Of a stretch of DNA of 64,000 bases, positions 1-10,773 are shown piece after piece. The DNA is from Piezodorus guildinii. Its lineage: Eukaryota > Arthropoda > Insecta > Hemiptera > Pentatomidae. The stretch lies in contig CM041297.1 of NCBI GenBank assembly GCA_023052935.1, positions 112,645,563 through 112,709,562 of the forward strand. Reading direction: 5' to 3'. Position 1 is the first letter of the stretch, and each line of letters opens with the position of its first letter. The notes below the pieces were generated by a model. That model saw nothing but the letters and a program-made list of their open reading frames with translations, had not been told where the DNA came from and made no database searches. A program made the translations under genes and the position numbers.

Positions 1-508
1 TAATTATATCATTTCGTTTATAGCCTCCTTCAAAAACCACACACTCAAACTCATCCGGGAAAGATTTTTTTTGCTTGAAAATGAAGCTGATAATTTATTA
101 TACTGATGATTCTTTTTTTTTACAGCTCAAATTCATTAAAATATTTTTTTTATAAATAATAAAAAAATAATAAAAAAAGAGAGATTACGTAATACCTTGA
201 GTTTTAGGTACTATGCCCTCATTTCATTATTTATAATTTAATTGGCTGATCTGAAACTCAGGTCTTGGAAAATCCTTTCTTAACAAGTTGATACTCTCCG
301 AGAAGGTTCCACGAACAATCCCATGTAAGTTTGAAAATCTTTAAATTCCTCATCCAACAATACCTATATAATAACCAAATATTTATGTTTAGAGTTTCCT
401 ATAGATTTCTGCTTGTTTATAACTTACTAAACCTATAATATATAAATGTATATCGGAGGGAATTTACATACAGAAAATAGGAATAAAAATAAATTTTAGA
501 CCATATTA

Positions 509-510
<2 letters not shown>
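1..510. other. AT-rich sequence, nothing recognised
   Basis: No reading frame, repeat or motif here could be assigned. It is the left flank of the BEL insertion and ends in an (AT)n tract. Confidence 0.5.

Positions 511-541
<31 letters not shown>
511..541. repeat. (AT)n microsatellite, left flank of BEL
   Basis: Uninterrupted AT dinucleotides up to the first base of the 5' LTR. The tract resumes directly after the 3' LTR at 6686, so the BEL element split one microsatellite. Confidence 0.9.
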
Positions 542-542
<1 letters not shown>

Positions 543-1177
543 GTTCAAGCTCATCTTTTAAAATTTTATATATATATATATATATTTTTTTTTATATAAG
601 AGAATTATTTGAACAGCAACACACCTGTGTACCGCTATAATACTCTAAGTATAAACAAGCAGTGGTATTAGCGTCCCCTCCACGCTCGCCTCAGCCGCTT
701 ATCGCTCTCTTCTCGCCAAGTCTTTGCCCCAGCAAGACCTCATTATAGTGCGTTGTGCATTTTATGTTATTGCAACCATCTACATTGAAGCCAACCCAAC
801 CGGGCCCGGCCTCCAATATATCGGCACGCCGACCTTTTCTTACACTTAGCAGCGAGGGAGCCACCAGGTGTACAAATCGTACTGTATAGACATTTTTTTA
901 TTATATATTAATTTTAGTGTTTAATTTTTTTTCTATAATTTTATTAGTTTAATTAATTTTATCAGTTTTTAAAAGATTTATTTTCCATTTTTTGGTAATT
1001 ATTAGGAGTTTAATTTATGTTATTTTTATTATATTAATAGTGTATAACAATAATTTTCGCCTTTTTTTCCTTTTAATCACCTTAATTATAAGTAAAATTA
1101 TAACAAATTTTGAACCAGCATCTATGATAGGGAAGAAGGATAGTGGTAAATATTTTAACACCGCCCCTTCCCCTACA
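542..1177 (+). repeat. BEL 5' LTR
   Basis: About 636 bp, matching 6046-6685 along its length. The sequence right after it, starting TGGTCCTCCGG at 1181, is the likely primer-binding site; the tRNA was not identified. The 3' part of this LTR (from 1044) is included in the tandem duplication. Confidence 0.9.
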
Positions 1178-2291
1178 TTTTGGTCCTCCGGTTCGCGGAT
1201 TTTATTCTTTGTCTAACTAACATTTTGGTTCTCCAGCTCACAGATTTTTATTCTTCGTTTATCCGATATTATTGTTATACACTTTCTTTTTTTAAATAAT
1301 TATTTAGATTTAATTTTTCAGCATTACAAATATTTTGTTTACAATGTATAATAATTTCAAACTCTGTTGTAAAGCAGCGGTGCTAGGTTTGTTATAATTA
1401 TATCCTTGTTTAATTCTGGGTTTAAAATTAAATATTTTTCTTAAATTAAAATGGCCCCTAAGACAGACCCTAGACAGGAACAACGTTTCGATGACCTCGT
1501 AGCGGAAATCAACGATCTATTTGATGACTTGAAGGAAACGGAGCAATTAGGTCTTCAGGTAGCAAGTGACCCTAGTCAGATAACACTATTTAAGGCCCGA
1601 ATCTCGCGGTTTGGTGACATTTATGAAAAATTTAGGAAAACGTCTAATGAAGCTATTAGTTTAGGACATAACAATAATTTTCGCCTTTTTTTCCTTTTAA
1701 TCACCTTAATTATAAGTAAAATTATAACAAATTTTGAACCAGCATCTATGATAGGGAAGAAGGATAGTGGTAAATATTTTAACACCGCCCCTTCCCCTAC
1801 ATTTTGGTCCTCCGGTTCGCGGATTTTATTCTTTGTCTAACTAACATTTTGGTTCTCCAGCTCACAGATTTTTATTCTTCGTTTATCCGATATTATTGTT
1901 ATACACTTTCTTTTTTTAAATAATTATTTAGATTTAATTTTTCAGCATTACAAATATTTTGTTTACAATGTATAATAATTTCAAACTCTGTTGTAAAGCA
2001 GCGGTGCTAGGTTTGTTATAATTATATCCTTGTTTAATTCTGGGTTTAAAATTATATATTTTTCTTAAATTAAAATGGCCCCTAAGACAGACCCTAGACA
2101 GGAACAACGTTTCGATGACCTCGTAGCGGAAATCAACGATCTATTTGATGACTTGAAGGAAACGGAGCAATTAGGTCTTCAGGTAGCAAGTGACCCTAGT
2201 CAGATAACACTATTTAAGGCCCGAATCTCGCGGTTTGATGACATTTATGAAAAATTTAGGAAAACGTCTAATGAAGCTATTAGTTTAGGAC
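1044..2291 (+). repeat. 624-bp tandem duplication inside BEL
   Basis: Unit 1 is 1044-1667 and unit 2 is 1668-2291. Each holds the last part of the LTR, the primer-binding region, the leader and the first 72 codons of gag. The copies are almost identical; one visible difference is a Gly/Asp codon at 1614 versus 2238. The same 624-bp offset separates the two gag start codons (1451 and 2075). The duplication lies within the element, so it arose during reverse transcription or by later unequal exchange. Confidence 0.93.
1451..1840 (+). pseudogene. Duplicated gag 5' end fused to LTR sequence
   Basis: It starts with the same residues as the main gag frame (MAPKTDPRQEQRF...), then after about 72 codons, at 1668, runs into duplicated LTR sequence and stops. 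It is the first, truncated copy of gag made by the tandem duplication and should not be read as a gene of its own. Confidence 0.85.
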
Positions 2292-2791
2292 AGATACTTT
2301 CACATGCTAATCAAATTGAGTCTTTGAAAGCTCTCAAGAAGGAAGGTCGGGATTTATTCTACAAAGCCCTAGCGGTAGAAATTAAAGAATCCAAATCTGA
2401 AATCCAATCGACATATTTTAATCAATCAGTTACAGAACCATCAATCCGAGCGGTAAAATTGCCATCAATAAACATACCTACGTTTAATGGGGATGTAGCT
2501 GAATGGATTTCGTACAGGGACACATTTCTTTCATTGATTCATGAAAATGTTGATTTACCCGAAATTCAAAAGTTCCATTATTTGAAATCTTCCTTAAAAG
2601 GTCAAGCCGCACAATCAATTTCAGCAATAACTATTTCAGCAGCAGGTTACACCCAAGCATGGGAAACCCTTTGCAAAAGATATGACAATAAACGCCTTCA
2701 AGAGTCCAACTACATGTCAAAATTTTTAATTTCAAGCCTATTCAAAAGGCGACCTTTAATAGTCTCCAGCAATTTTCTGAAACTGTACTAG
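2075..2791 (+). pseudogene. BEL gag, N-terminal part (DUF1759-like)
   Basis: This 238-codon frame begins MAPKTDPRQEQRF. It has a charged helical N-terminus, then the conserved capsid-like stretch around residues 125-215 (IPTFNGDVAEWISYRDTF and the following helix-rich part), typical of DUF1759 in BEL/Pao gag. The last ~20 residues leave the family pattern, and the continuation (FSETVLESAIAF...) lies in another frame, so a frameshift near 2740-2790 separates it from the next segment. Confidence 0.88.
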
Positions 2792-2820
2792 AAAGTGCAA
2801 TTGCTTTTAAATCATTAAAT

Positions 2821-4881
2821 TTGGCCGATCCAGCAGGGTTTATTATCTACACGTATGCATTACGATTACTAGACCATCAAACCCGCGAGCGTTTCGAAGC
2901 TGAATGTGCTGGTAGAGCAGATATTCCAGGGTTTGATTTCTTTTCAGAATTTATACACCGTCAATTTTTACAATTGCAAGCCACGAGCCTTGCCCTAAAT
3001 CCTAGTCAACAAGGCCACACATTTACTAGAAACGCCAAACAAGTATTTTTCACTACAAAAGAAGATACACGTAACAGTTGTCCATTATGTCATCAGCGAC
3101 ATAGAATGTATCACTGCAAGCAATTTCTAAAATTAAATCCTTCAGAAAGATTTCAACAAGTCAAATCTCATTCATTGTGTGTAAATTGCTTGGTTTCTTC
3201 CCATTCATCTTCAAATTGTACATCTGCCACTTCTTGTCGGTTATGTGGCAAAAGGCATCACTCATTATTACATTTTAACAAGAGCAACAAGAATTTGGGT
3301 ACATCTCAAGCAACAAAATTTAAAACACCCGCGCCAAAAGATGAAAGTGGTACTCCCGAAACACCAACATCCAGTAGCACGGTTTTATCCTCAGCCACTA
3401 TGGGGACCGTAAGTATATTATTAGGAACGGCTACTGCACGAATACAAGATATTCATGGAAATTACCGAACGATCCGTATGATCATCGATAGCGGTGCTCA
3501 AAGATCCTTCATCACTAACGAGTGTGCCAAAAAATTAAATTTACCTCGTGCACCCAATCATCATACTTTGAAGGGGTTTGGTAACAGTACTATTTCAGGA
3601 GGAAAATACCAAACCATTTGTTCACTATTACCTAAAAGTAAAGATCATCTACGGCTAACAACAAATGCGGTAATAGTACCGAGTATCACCGACCGCATGC
3701 CTTCAAATGTCGTCCCGATCGAAGTTCAACAATTTTTTACTCGTTTCGATTTAGCGGACACCCATTTTGCGGTACCTGGACCAATTGACTTTCTTTTAGG
3801 GGCAGATTTATTTGGACAAATTCTATGTGGAGAACAATTTTCGACACCAGAAGGAATGCCCCACGCCATAAATACAATCTTTGGATGGGTCATCCTCGGG
3901 CCCATCAAGGACACAAGATCTGATGACACGGAAATTTCAGCCTTGATGGCAACCAGTGAAGAGTGTGAAGCCTTATGTCTCAGCGATGTTATGCGAAGGT
4001 TTTGGGAGGTTGAAGAAGTGGCTTCAATAAAACATCAAAATCCCATCGACATCCAATGTGAACAACAATTTCTTAAAACCCATTCACGTGACTCAACTGG
4101 GCGTTACATTGTTCGCTTACCTTTCAAAGATGAAATAGTAGAGTTAGGCGATTCTTATCAAGCAGCTGTACAGCGACTTCATCGATTGGAAGTTAAATTA
4201 GTGAGAAACCCCAAGATGAGAATTGAATACTCAGCCGTTTTACGTGAACACTTGAAACTAAATTATATTTCTCCTACCAATAAACGAGGAAACTACATCC
4301 TGCCTCATCATGGAGTCTTAAAGGATGGTTCTACAACCAGCTTAAGAATTGTATTTGATAGCTCAGCGAAGACTGCCAAAGGATCATTGAATGACAAACT
4401 GCTAGCCGGCCCGAAACTTCAATTGGACATCAGAGATGTTCTTTTAAATTTTCGTCTTTTTCCAGTCGCCCTAATAGCCGACATTCATCAAATGTACCTG
4501 CAAATATTGGTACATCCCGATGACCGATCCTTTCAACATTTTTTATATAGATTCGACCTTGACCATTCTGTACAAGAGTTTGAAATCAATCGGATGACTT
4601 TTGGATTATCCTGCTCTCCCTTCTTAGCTCTTCGTGTAATTCAACAACTGGTTCTCGACGAAGGAGCCCATCACCCTTTAGCCTGCAGGGCCCTCAGGGA
4701 AAATATTTATGTTGACGACATCCTCAGGATGGGCGGAAGGCTTGCTAATAGTCCTTTGCCTTATTTTGCAAAACACCCAATAATATTACCAAATAAGGCA
4801 CATATAACATCACTGATCATCGATGACATGCACCGAACCTATTTACACGCTGGACCACAGCTGTTGCTCTCCTTGTTGTGA
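2821..4881 (+). pseudogene. BEL gag C-terminus, protease and truncated RT
   Basis: A 686-codon open stretch in the frame that continues gag; the upstream boundary is an artefact of the frameshift. Residues ~80-150 hold paired Cys/His zinc knuckles (CPLCHQRH, CVNCLV, CRLCGKRH). Residues ~195-370 are the retropepsin-like domain with the Pao-type DSGA active site (MIIDSGAQRSF). RT starts near residue 475 and runs to NIYVDDIL at ~635. The next residues, RMGGRLANS, belong to the region just before integrase, so the end of RT and all of RNase H are missing in an in-frame deletion. The frame ends at TGA 4879-4881, where the family has a coding residue; the same frame continues as integrase. Confidence 0.9.
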
Positions 4882-5505
4882 CGGCGTTATTGGGTGATTG
4901 CTGCACGACGAATCGTCCGGTCACGCATACACCAATGTGTAATTTGTCATAGATTCAAATCTAAAAATTTCAGCCCTATTATGTCTAACCTACCATCGAC
5001 AAGATTCGCACAAGGGCGCCCGTTTATAAATATCGGGATTGATTTTGCTGGCCCTTTCAACACGAAAGAGACACAAAGAAGAAAGGGACCTCAATGGAAA
5101 TCTTATGTTTGTCTGTTCGTGTGTCTCAGATCAAAGGCCGTACATATAGAACTGGTGTCGCAGCTTACAACGGACGCCTTTTTGGCGGCAATGGACCGAT
5201 TTATTGGACGACGAGGGCTTCCTCATAAGATTTTATCTGACCACGGTAGAAATTTTATCGGAGCCGATCGTTACTTAAAAGATTTATACAAGTGGTGGAA
5301 GTCTCAAAAAACCCAAGACAGAGTTGTTCAGCATCTTTCTGGTCAACAGATTAGATGGGAGTTTATACCACCTTCAGCCCCACATTTTGGCGGAATTTGG
5401 GAGGCCGGGGTAAAATCCTTCAAACACCACCTGAGAAGAGTAATGAAGACACACTCACTATTGAGGAATTCAACACACTCATCATTCGCATCGAAGCAGT
5501 GTTAA
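4882..5505 (+). pseudogene. BEL integrase, zinc-binding region and core
   Basis: It continues the previous frame past the TGA. CVICHRFKSK is part of the HHCC zinc-binding region. The DDE core is visible as IGIDFAGPF (first Asp) and LSDHGRNFIG (second Asp), with the Glu in HFGGIWEAGVKSF. The last ~15 residues are out of frame; the family sequence continues in the +1-shifted frame from about 5440. Confidence 0.88.
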
Positions 5506-6023
5506 ACTCTCGGCCTTTATACCCAATGTCATCATCTCCTCAAGATTATGATGTACTAACACCAGGCCATTTTTTGATTGGTGCGCCATTGGTGAGCCTT
5601 CCCGATGAGTGCAATGACATTCCAACCAATCGATTATCTCGCTGGCAACTCCTCAAGAAATGCCTTATAGATATTTGGAATAGGTGGCGATACGATTACC
5701 TTCATGCACTACAGATGAAAGGCAAGTGGACAAAGAAGACGGAAGACTTGAAACCAGGGCTCCTGGTACTACTGAAGGAACCAGAAGTGCAACCCTTATA
5801 CTGGCCTGTCGGAAGGGTTATCGAAACGTATCCAGGACCAGATGGAGTAGTCAGGGTAGTGCAGATAAAAACTTCTGAAGGCACATACAAGCGCCCAGTT
5901 TGTAAACTAGCCCGCTGCTCCCAGAGTTATAGTAAATTTAGAGTCAATTCTTCAATATCTCTAAGAAATATTTGTTACTTTGTATTTTTTCTCAATTTTT
6001 CCCTTCAAAGTGGGAAAATTTAA
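5440..6023 (+). pseudogene. BEL integrase C-terminus (DUF5641-like)
   Basis: After a frameshift this frame carries EEFNTLIIRIEAVLNSRPL, then LTPGHFLIGAPL, WRYDYLHALQ and LYWPVGRVIETYPGPDG. These are the conserved blocks of the BEL integrase tail (DUF5641). It stops about 25 bp before the 3' LTR, with a short purine-rich stretch (GGTGGGCGG) as the candidate polypurine tract. Confidence 0.88.
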
Positions 6024-6045
6024 TATAAATTTTGGTGGGCGGTTA

Positions 6046-6682
6046 TGTTCAAGCTCATCTTTTAAAATTTTATATATATATATATTTTTTTTTTATATAA
6101 GAGAATTATTTGAACAGCAACACACCTGTGTACCGCTATAATACTCTAAGTATAAACAAGCAGTGGTATTAGCGTCCCCTCCACGCTCGCCTCAGCCGCT
6201 TATCGCTCCTTTCTCGCCAAGTCTTTGCCCCAGCAAGACCTCATTATAGTGCGTTGTGCATTTTATGTTATTGCAACCATTGACATTGAAGCCAACCCAA
6301 CCGGGCCCGGCCTCCAATATATCGGCACGCCGACCTTTTCTTACACATAGCAGCGAGGGAGCCACCAGGTGTACAAATCGTACTGTATAGACATTTTTTT
6401 ATTATATATTAATTTTAGTGTTTAATTTTTTTTCTATAATTTTATTAGTTTAATTAATTTTATCAGTTTTTAAAAGATTTATTTTCCTTTTTTTTGTTAA
6501 TAATTAGGAATCTCAATTTATGTTATTTTTATTATATTAAAAGTGTATAACAATAATTTTCGCTCTTTTTTTTTCTTTCTTTTCATCACTTTAATTATAA
6601 GTAAACTTATACCAATTTTGAACCAGCATCTATTATAGGGAAGAAGGATTGTGGTAAATATTTCAACACCGCCCCTTCCCCT

Positions 6683-6685
<3 letters not shown>
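6046..6685 (+). repeat. BEL 3' LTR
   Basis: It matches the 5' LTR from TGTTCAAGC to CCCCTACA and is followed at once by ATATA..., the same five bases that precede the 5' LTR. Confidence 0.92.

Positions 6686-6732
<47 letters not shown>
6686..6732. repeat. (AT)n microsatellite, right flank of BEL
   Basis: Continuation of the microsatellite that was split by the BEL insertion. Confidence 0.9.
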
Positions 6733-6736
<4 letters not shown>

Positions 6737-7139
6737 ATGTATATATAGTTGTAACATATGGAATGTCTGGATTTTAGGAATAAATCGTTATGTGTTGATT
6801 CCTAGAAAATATTTTCCAACGGAAGTAAAGAGGAAAAAATAATTGGGGGGAGGGGGGAAGAGGTGTAGTCATGAAAACACTTGACAAAATGTTTTCATTA
6901 ACACTCCCAATTAACTTCTTAATATCCACATACAGTCAACCAATCTCCTATCATCATAAATCAAAATTTTTTAATCCTTTATTTGAAAACTATTGTTTCT
7001 TTTTTTCCTTAGGCAGGCATATAGATTTTAGTATAATTTTAATCATGCCCATTGAAACGTAATTTTATTTTATTTATTTTGTGTTATTTGTATTTATTTT
7101 TATTTGTATTTATCTCAATTATAGGTTGTTGTTTTTTTT
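6733..7139. other. Unassigned AT-rich sequence
   Basis: Contains a short G-rich run near 6845-6860. No gene or family was recognised. Confidence 0.4.
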
Positions 7140-7285
7140 TTTTTTTTTTTTGTATATATATTATATTTTATATAATTTGACTTTATCATTGTATACTGTA
7201 TATATTGTGTGAATGGGATCTCATATCACTATTACTAATGTTCATATAGAAACAAATGGTAATATATCTCAATAAATAAATATAT
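7140..7285 (+). mobile_element. Jockey-like LINE 3' UTR remnant
   Basis: Poly-T, then GTATATATTGTGTGAATG and a closing AATATATCTCAATAAATAAA. These resemble the last ~130 bp of the intact Jockey element (52750-52895). No coding part remains. Confidence 0.4.
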
Positions 7286-7394
7286 AATTATATTTTTAAA
7301 GAGAACAACCTGAGTCACACCACTGCCAAGCCACAAGCAATATGAACCATGCGTTTATAAAAGGAAGTTTTAATAAACGGACTATTCGTCGTTT

Positions 7395-7985
7395 TCGAAT
7401 AAAATACCGATAAGACGAAATATATGATTAGTAGCAGAAACGGTGGTGATCTTGGTGATATGGATGTATCAGGGCACACTTTTGAACACGTTGAAAAATT
7501 CAAGTATTTAGGTTCAATGCTAACAAGAAAAAACGAAATCCGGGAAGAAATAAAGTCCCGGTTAAAGGTGGGAAATGCGTGTTATTATTCAGTTGCTAAG
7601 TTACTTATGTGAAACGTGGCCGCTTACTTAAACAACGGCTTAAGGTTTTCGAAAATAAGGTACTGCGTAAAATATATGGCCCGAAGAGAGATGAGGCCAC
7701 TGGGGAGTTTGGAATGTTGCACAACGCGAAATTGCGGGACTTGTATCGTGTGAATATAATCGATTTGATAGCATCGCGGAGACCCAAATGGGCGAGTAAA
7801 GTTTTTGGGCTCGATGAAGAGCGGATAAAGTTGGTATTCGCTGAACCGACTGGTAGGCGTCCGAAAGGTAGGCCGAAGCGTCCATGGGAGGATTGCGTTA
7901 AGGCTGATCTTGGCGGCTTGGGCTTGAACGGTGAACATTTGACGACCTTCGGGTTCGCTAAGGCTATTATTATTATTCGTCGTTT
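7395..7985 (+). mobile_element. LINE-E 3' fragment (RT C-terminal region)
   Basis: Two adjacent frames read as the end of a non-LTR retrotransposon pol. 7400-7610 has FKYLGSMLTRKNEI, the block after the RT catalytic region. 7610-7985 has FENKVLRKIYGPKRD and the basic GRRPKGRPKRPWEDCV ending. A frameshift or stop at 7609-7612 separates them. The copy is 5'-truncated and ends in a short TTA repeat. Two relatives sit at 55006 and 56905. The LINE clade was not assigned. Confidence 0.75.
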
Positions 7986-8004
7986 GTTTCCAAACTTTTT
8001 TAGG

Positions 8005-8410
8005 TGATACGGTCTCGGACAGCAAAATCTTAAGAAAGCTGTGGAAAAAGACCCTCATAAAACCGTTTGAGAATCAAAGCTAGGCACAAGTCCTGTAACA
8101 GTTTTCAGACATTTAAAATTGATCGGAAAGGTCTATAACCAGGACTTGAGGGTCACACACGAGCTCAACGAACGTCAAGAGACGTGTGTTTTTTTGCTTT
8201 CGTGTAAAAAAGAACCATTTTTTCATTGGCGTTATAATTTGCAACGAAAAGTGGATCATCTATGAAAATCGACGCCGATCGGCCACCTAGGGACAAGCCA
8301 AAACAGAATCCCCATCCGAATGGGTCATATGGGAAGGGAGGGTGCGACTCAATTCTGCGATAGGAACATTTTGTAGTAATGTTAACAGAAGTGTATCGAA
8401 AATTATTGTA
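8005..8410 (+). mobile_element. Decayed mariner transposase relic
   Basis: Conceptual translation gives scattered mariner blocks: LKKAVEKDPHKTV, GTSPVTVFRHLKLIGKV (the second helix-turn-helix) and later a KEPFFHWR stretch near the first catalytic region. It holds stops and frameshifts and no terminal inverted repeats were found. It is far more decayed than, and a different lineage from, the copy at 10770. Confidence 0.65.
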
Positions 8411-8514
8411 AACACTTTATTATTGTAAGGATACTAGCAGTCTAGAATAAAATTTATTTAAATTTTAATAAAGGTTATGATTAACCATCTAGCGGGCTTT
8501 GAACAGAATCGTTA

Positions 8515-8760
8515 TTTTGTTTTTCCATGGCACGCCAATTGAGCGAGATAATTAAATTGTTCTCTCACTATCTCCTCTGTGCTGCTAAGCGTAGAGTAAC
8601 TGCCTCCGACCATCTCGCCCAACGGTCCCTGTCCTGTATAAGCCTTCACATCTCCGGGATGGTGCTTCTTCCTTGAGGATGCCTTCCCCCCGGTACTCCT
8701 CTTTGAAGCCACCTGGCCTTACGGTCACCGCCTATTCAATTAGCATGCTCAAACTACTTG
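8515..8760 (-). mobile_element. LINE-C family 3' end fragment
   Basis: On the minus strand this aligns by eye to the 3' end of the LINE at 32025-32790; both share CTGTGC(T/C)GCTAAGCGT and the CATCTC(T/C)GGGATGG stretch. Only the last ~250 bp remain, so the short open frame here is not a gene. Confidence 0.6.
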
Positions 8761-9489
8761 AGCTATCTTTCTTCAATCATCTCTTGGACGGATCTAACTC
8801 ATAACTTCACCCCCCTCCCCCCAGTTCCATTCCAAATGACAAATGGAAATTTTTGTACAAGTGTATCGTTTTTTTTTTTTTAAATAATTTTACTCAAATT
8901 TAATTGTTGTATTCCCTAATACAGTTGTAAATTGCAATAAATATATTTTTATAAAATGATACTTTTCTAGAACTTTTCTTGTTACTGCCTAAAATATGTA
9001 AATAATTAAAAAATAACGCTAGGCGTTATTTGTCCAGCGAAACCCTAAGTTCGACGATGTATTAATTGATAAATTTAATACCCCGGGAAGAGCCTGCTAA
9101 TCCTTCACTGCCTTCCTCAATTATACCCTCCCACCCTGGCGAATTAGCCATGCAAGGGACGTTTTTAATGAAAAATTAAAAGGAAGGGCCGGGAGAGGGA
9201 AAAGAAGGGCGGGAGCCATCAGCTTAATATTTTGCCTATTTACATTTTAAGTGTTTCCTTAAAGGGCTCAGGTAGGCCCGGCCCTTATTAAAAATATCAA
9301 CGCCACCTCGGGCTAAGTGTCATTGCAGATGGTCAGATTGGGTTAGTGGCAATGGCCCTTCCCTCTCCCTCTCTACTCGCAACAGCTTTTCGTAAACGCC
9401 TTTAAGGTTTCTTCTTCAAATATTTTTTTTTTTTTCGCTGGAATATATAATAAATTATTATAAAAATAAAAATAAAAACAAATAAAAAA
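8761..9489. other. Unassigned sequence with GC-richer island
   Basis: 9050-9400 is noticeably more GC-rich than its surroundings but has no long frame. A short perfect hairpin (AATAACGC, loop TAG, GCGTTATT) lies at 9012-9030. No family was recognised. Confidence 0.35.
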
Positions 9490-10286
9490 TCTGGTGCGCG
9501 AAACACACGACATTCACTTACATCCGTTGTAAAAATCTATTTAAGAATTTTTAAATGGATTTAAAAATATAAATAAATTGTTAATTATTTTGAATTTCAA
9601 TAGAAACAGGTGTTTCATTAAATAATTTATTATATTTTTATCTACAACAATCAGTTAGTTTTATATGCTTTAAATCACTCTCTATTAACTTTTAAAAGCA
9701 TGTGTATGAGATCATATTTTTTCTAAAATCTTTAGCTTTCCAACGGTTTATCATACATATATATATTACTGTTCTTATGTTCAAAAACAAAAAAATTGCA
9801 TTCAAAAAATATGTTTGCACTTTTCTTCTTTAGTTTTTTTTCAAATTCGCTCAACCTGCATATCTATCCGTTATTTATCATTGCTAATAAGATGATGTTC
9901 CAAACTTTTTGAAACCTCCTAAGGTACTTTAGAAGAAGACATTTTGAAATATCGGCTTTTAAACCCTGTCAGACTGTTTCAAACTGAATTAAACCTACAT
10001 TATATTAAAGATCAACAAATTTTACTTGGATATGTAGAGTTTAATCAAAATCGTTACAGTCGGTTTTGAGGAAATCGTAAAAAGGTGCAAAATGCATGGT
10101 ATAAAGTAGATCTTCTGGTTAGCTGATTTTTATAAAAAAATTTCTGTAATATCTCGGGCGTATAGTTGTCTTAAATATGAAATTTAAGTTACATAGGATT
10201 TTCCCCGGGAGTTACCACACACGGACACACACACACAGACCTTTTTGCGGGACTTGCTTATTTTGACTCATGGGACGTGTATTTCA

Positions 10287-10287
<1 letters not shown>
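9490..10287 (+). mobile_element. HINE-like dispersed repeat, copy 1
   Basis: Starts CTGGTGCGCG and has the subterminal CATTCACTTAC about 20 bp in, then the shared body seen in all copies (GCTTTCCAACGG, CCCTGTCAGACT, ACACACACACACAGACC). Its 3' end is lost at an (AT)n tract. See the finding on this family for the overall structure. Confidence 0.8.

Positions 10288-10347
<60 letters not shown>
10288..10347. repeat. (AT)n plus poly-T
   Basis: Dinucleotide tract followed by a T run, between two copies of the dispersed repeat. Confidence 0.9.
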
Positions 10348-10693
10348 AAAACATGTTGCGCGTAACTCCGTTATTCATATCAATTTAAGAATTTTTCAGT
10401 AAATTTAAAAACGAAAATCGATTGTTAAATAATTATTTACATTAGATTTTAATAGCAACAGGTGTTTTATTAAATAATCTATTATATAATTATTTTAAAT
10501 AATCAGTTTATCGGATTTTTATTACTATCCATTATCTTTTACAAGCTAGAGTATAAGATAAATTTCTAAAATCTTCAGCTTTCCAACGGTATATTATACA
10601 TATATATTACTGTTCTTAGGTTAAAAAACACTTTAACAATTAAAAACAAATTTTTGCAGTTATCACCTTTAGTTGTTAATCGAATTTGTTTAA

Positions 10694-10695
<2 letters not shown>

Positions 10696-10769
<74 letters not shown>
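10696..10769. repeat. (AT)n microsatellite hosting mariner
   Basis: About 74 bp of AT dinucleotides; the tract continues at 11683-11706 on the other side of the mariner element. Confidence 0.92.

Positions 10770-10773
<4 letters not shown>

Larger units (their letters stand above)
542..6685 (+). mobile_element. BEL/Pao LTR retrotransposon, defective
   Basis: A complete LTR-to-LTR insertion. The two LTRs (542-1177 and 6046-6685) begin TGTTCAAGC and end CCCCTACA, the TG..CA ends usual for LTR elements, and both are flanked by ATATA as a 5-bp duplication. The coding order is gag (DUF1759-like, then zinc knuckles), a Pao-type DSG protease, RT up to YVDD, integrase and a C-terminal DUF5641-like region. 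Protease followed by RT with integrase last, and a DUF1758/DUF1759-type gag-protease, place it in BEL/Pao. It is non-functional: there is a 624-bp tandem duplication over the leader and gag start, a gag frameshift near 2740-2790, an internal deletion after the RT YVDD motif, a TGA at 4879-4881 and an integrase frameshift near 5440. The LTRs differ at a modest number of sites by eye, so this is not a fresh insertion. Confidence 0.93.
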
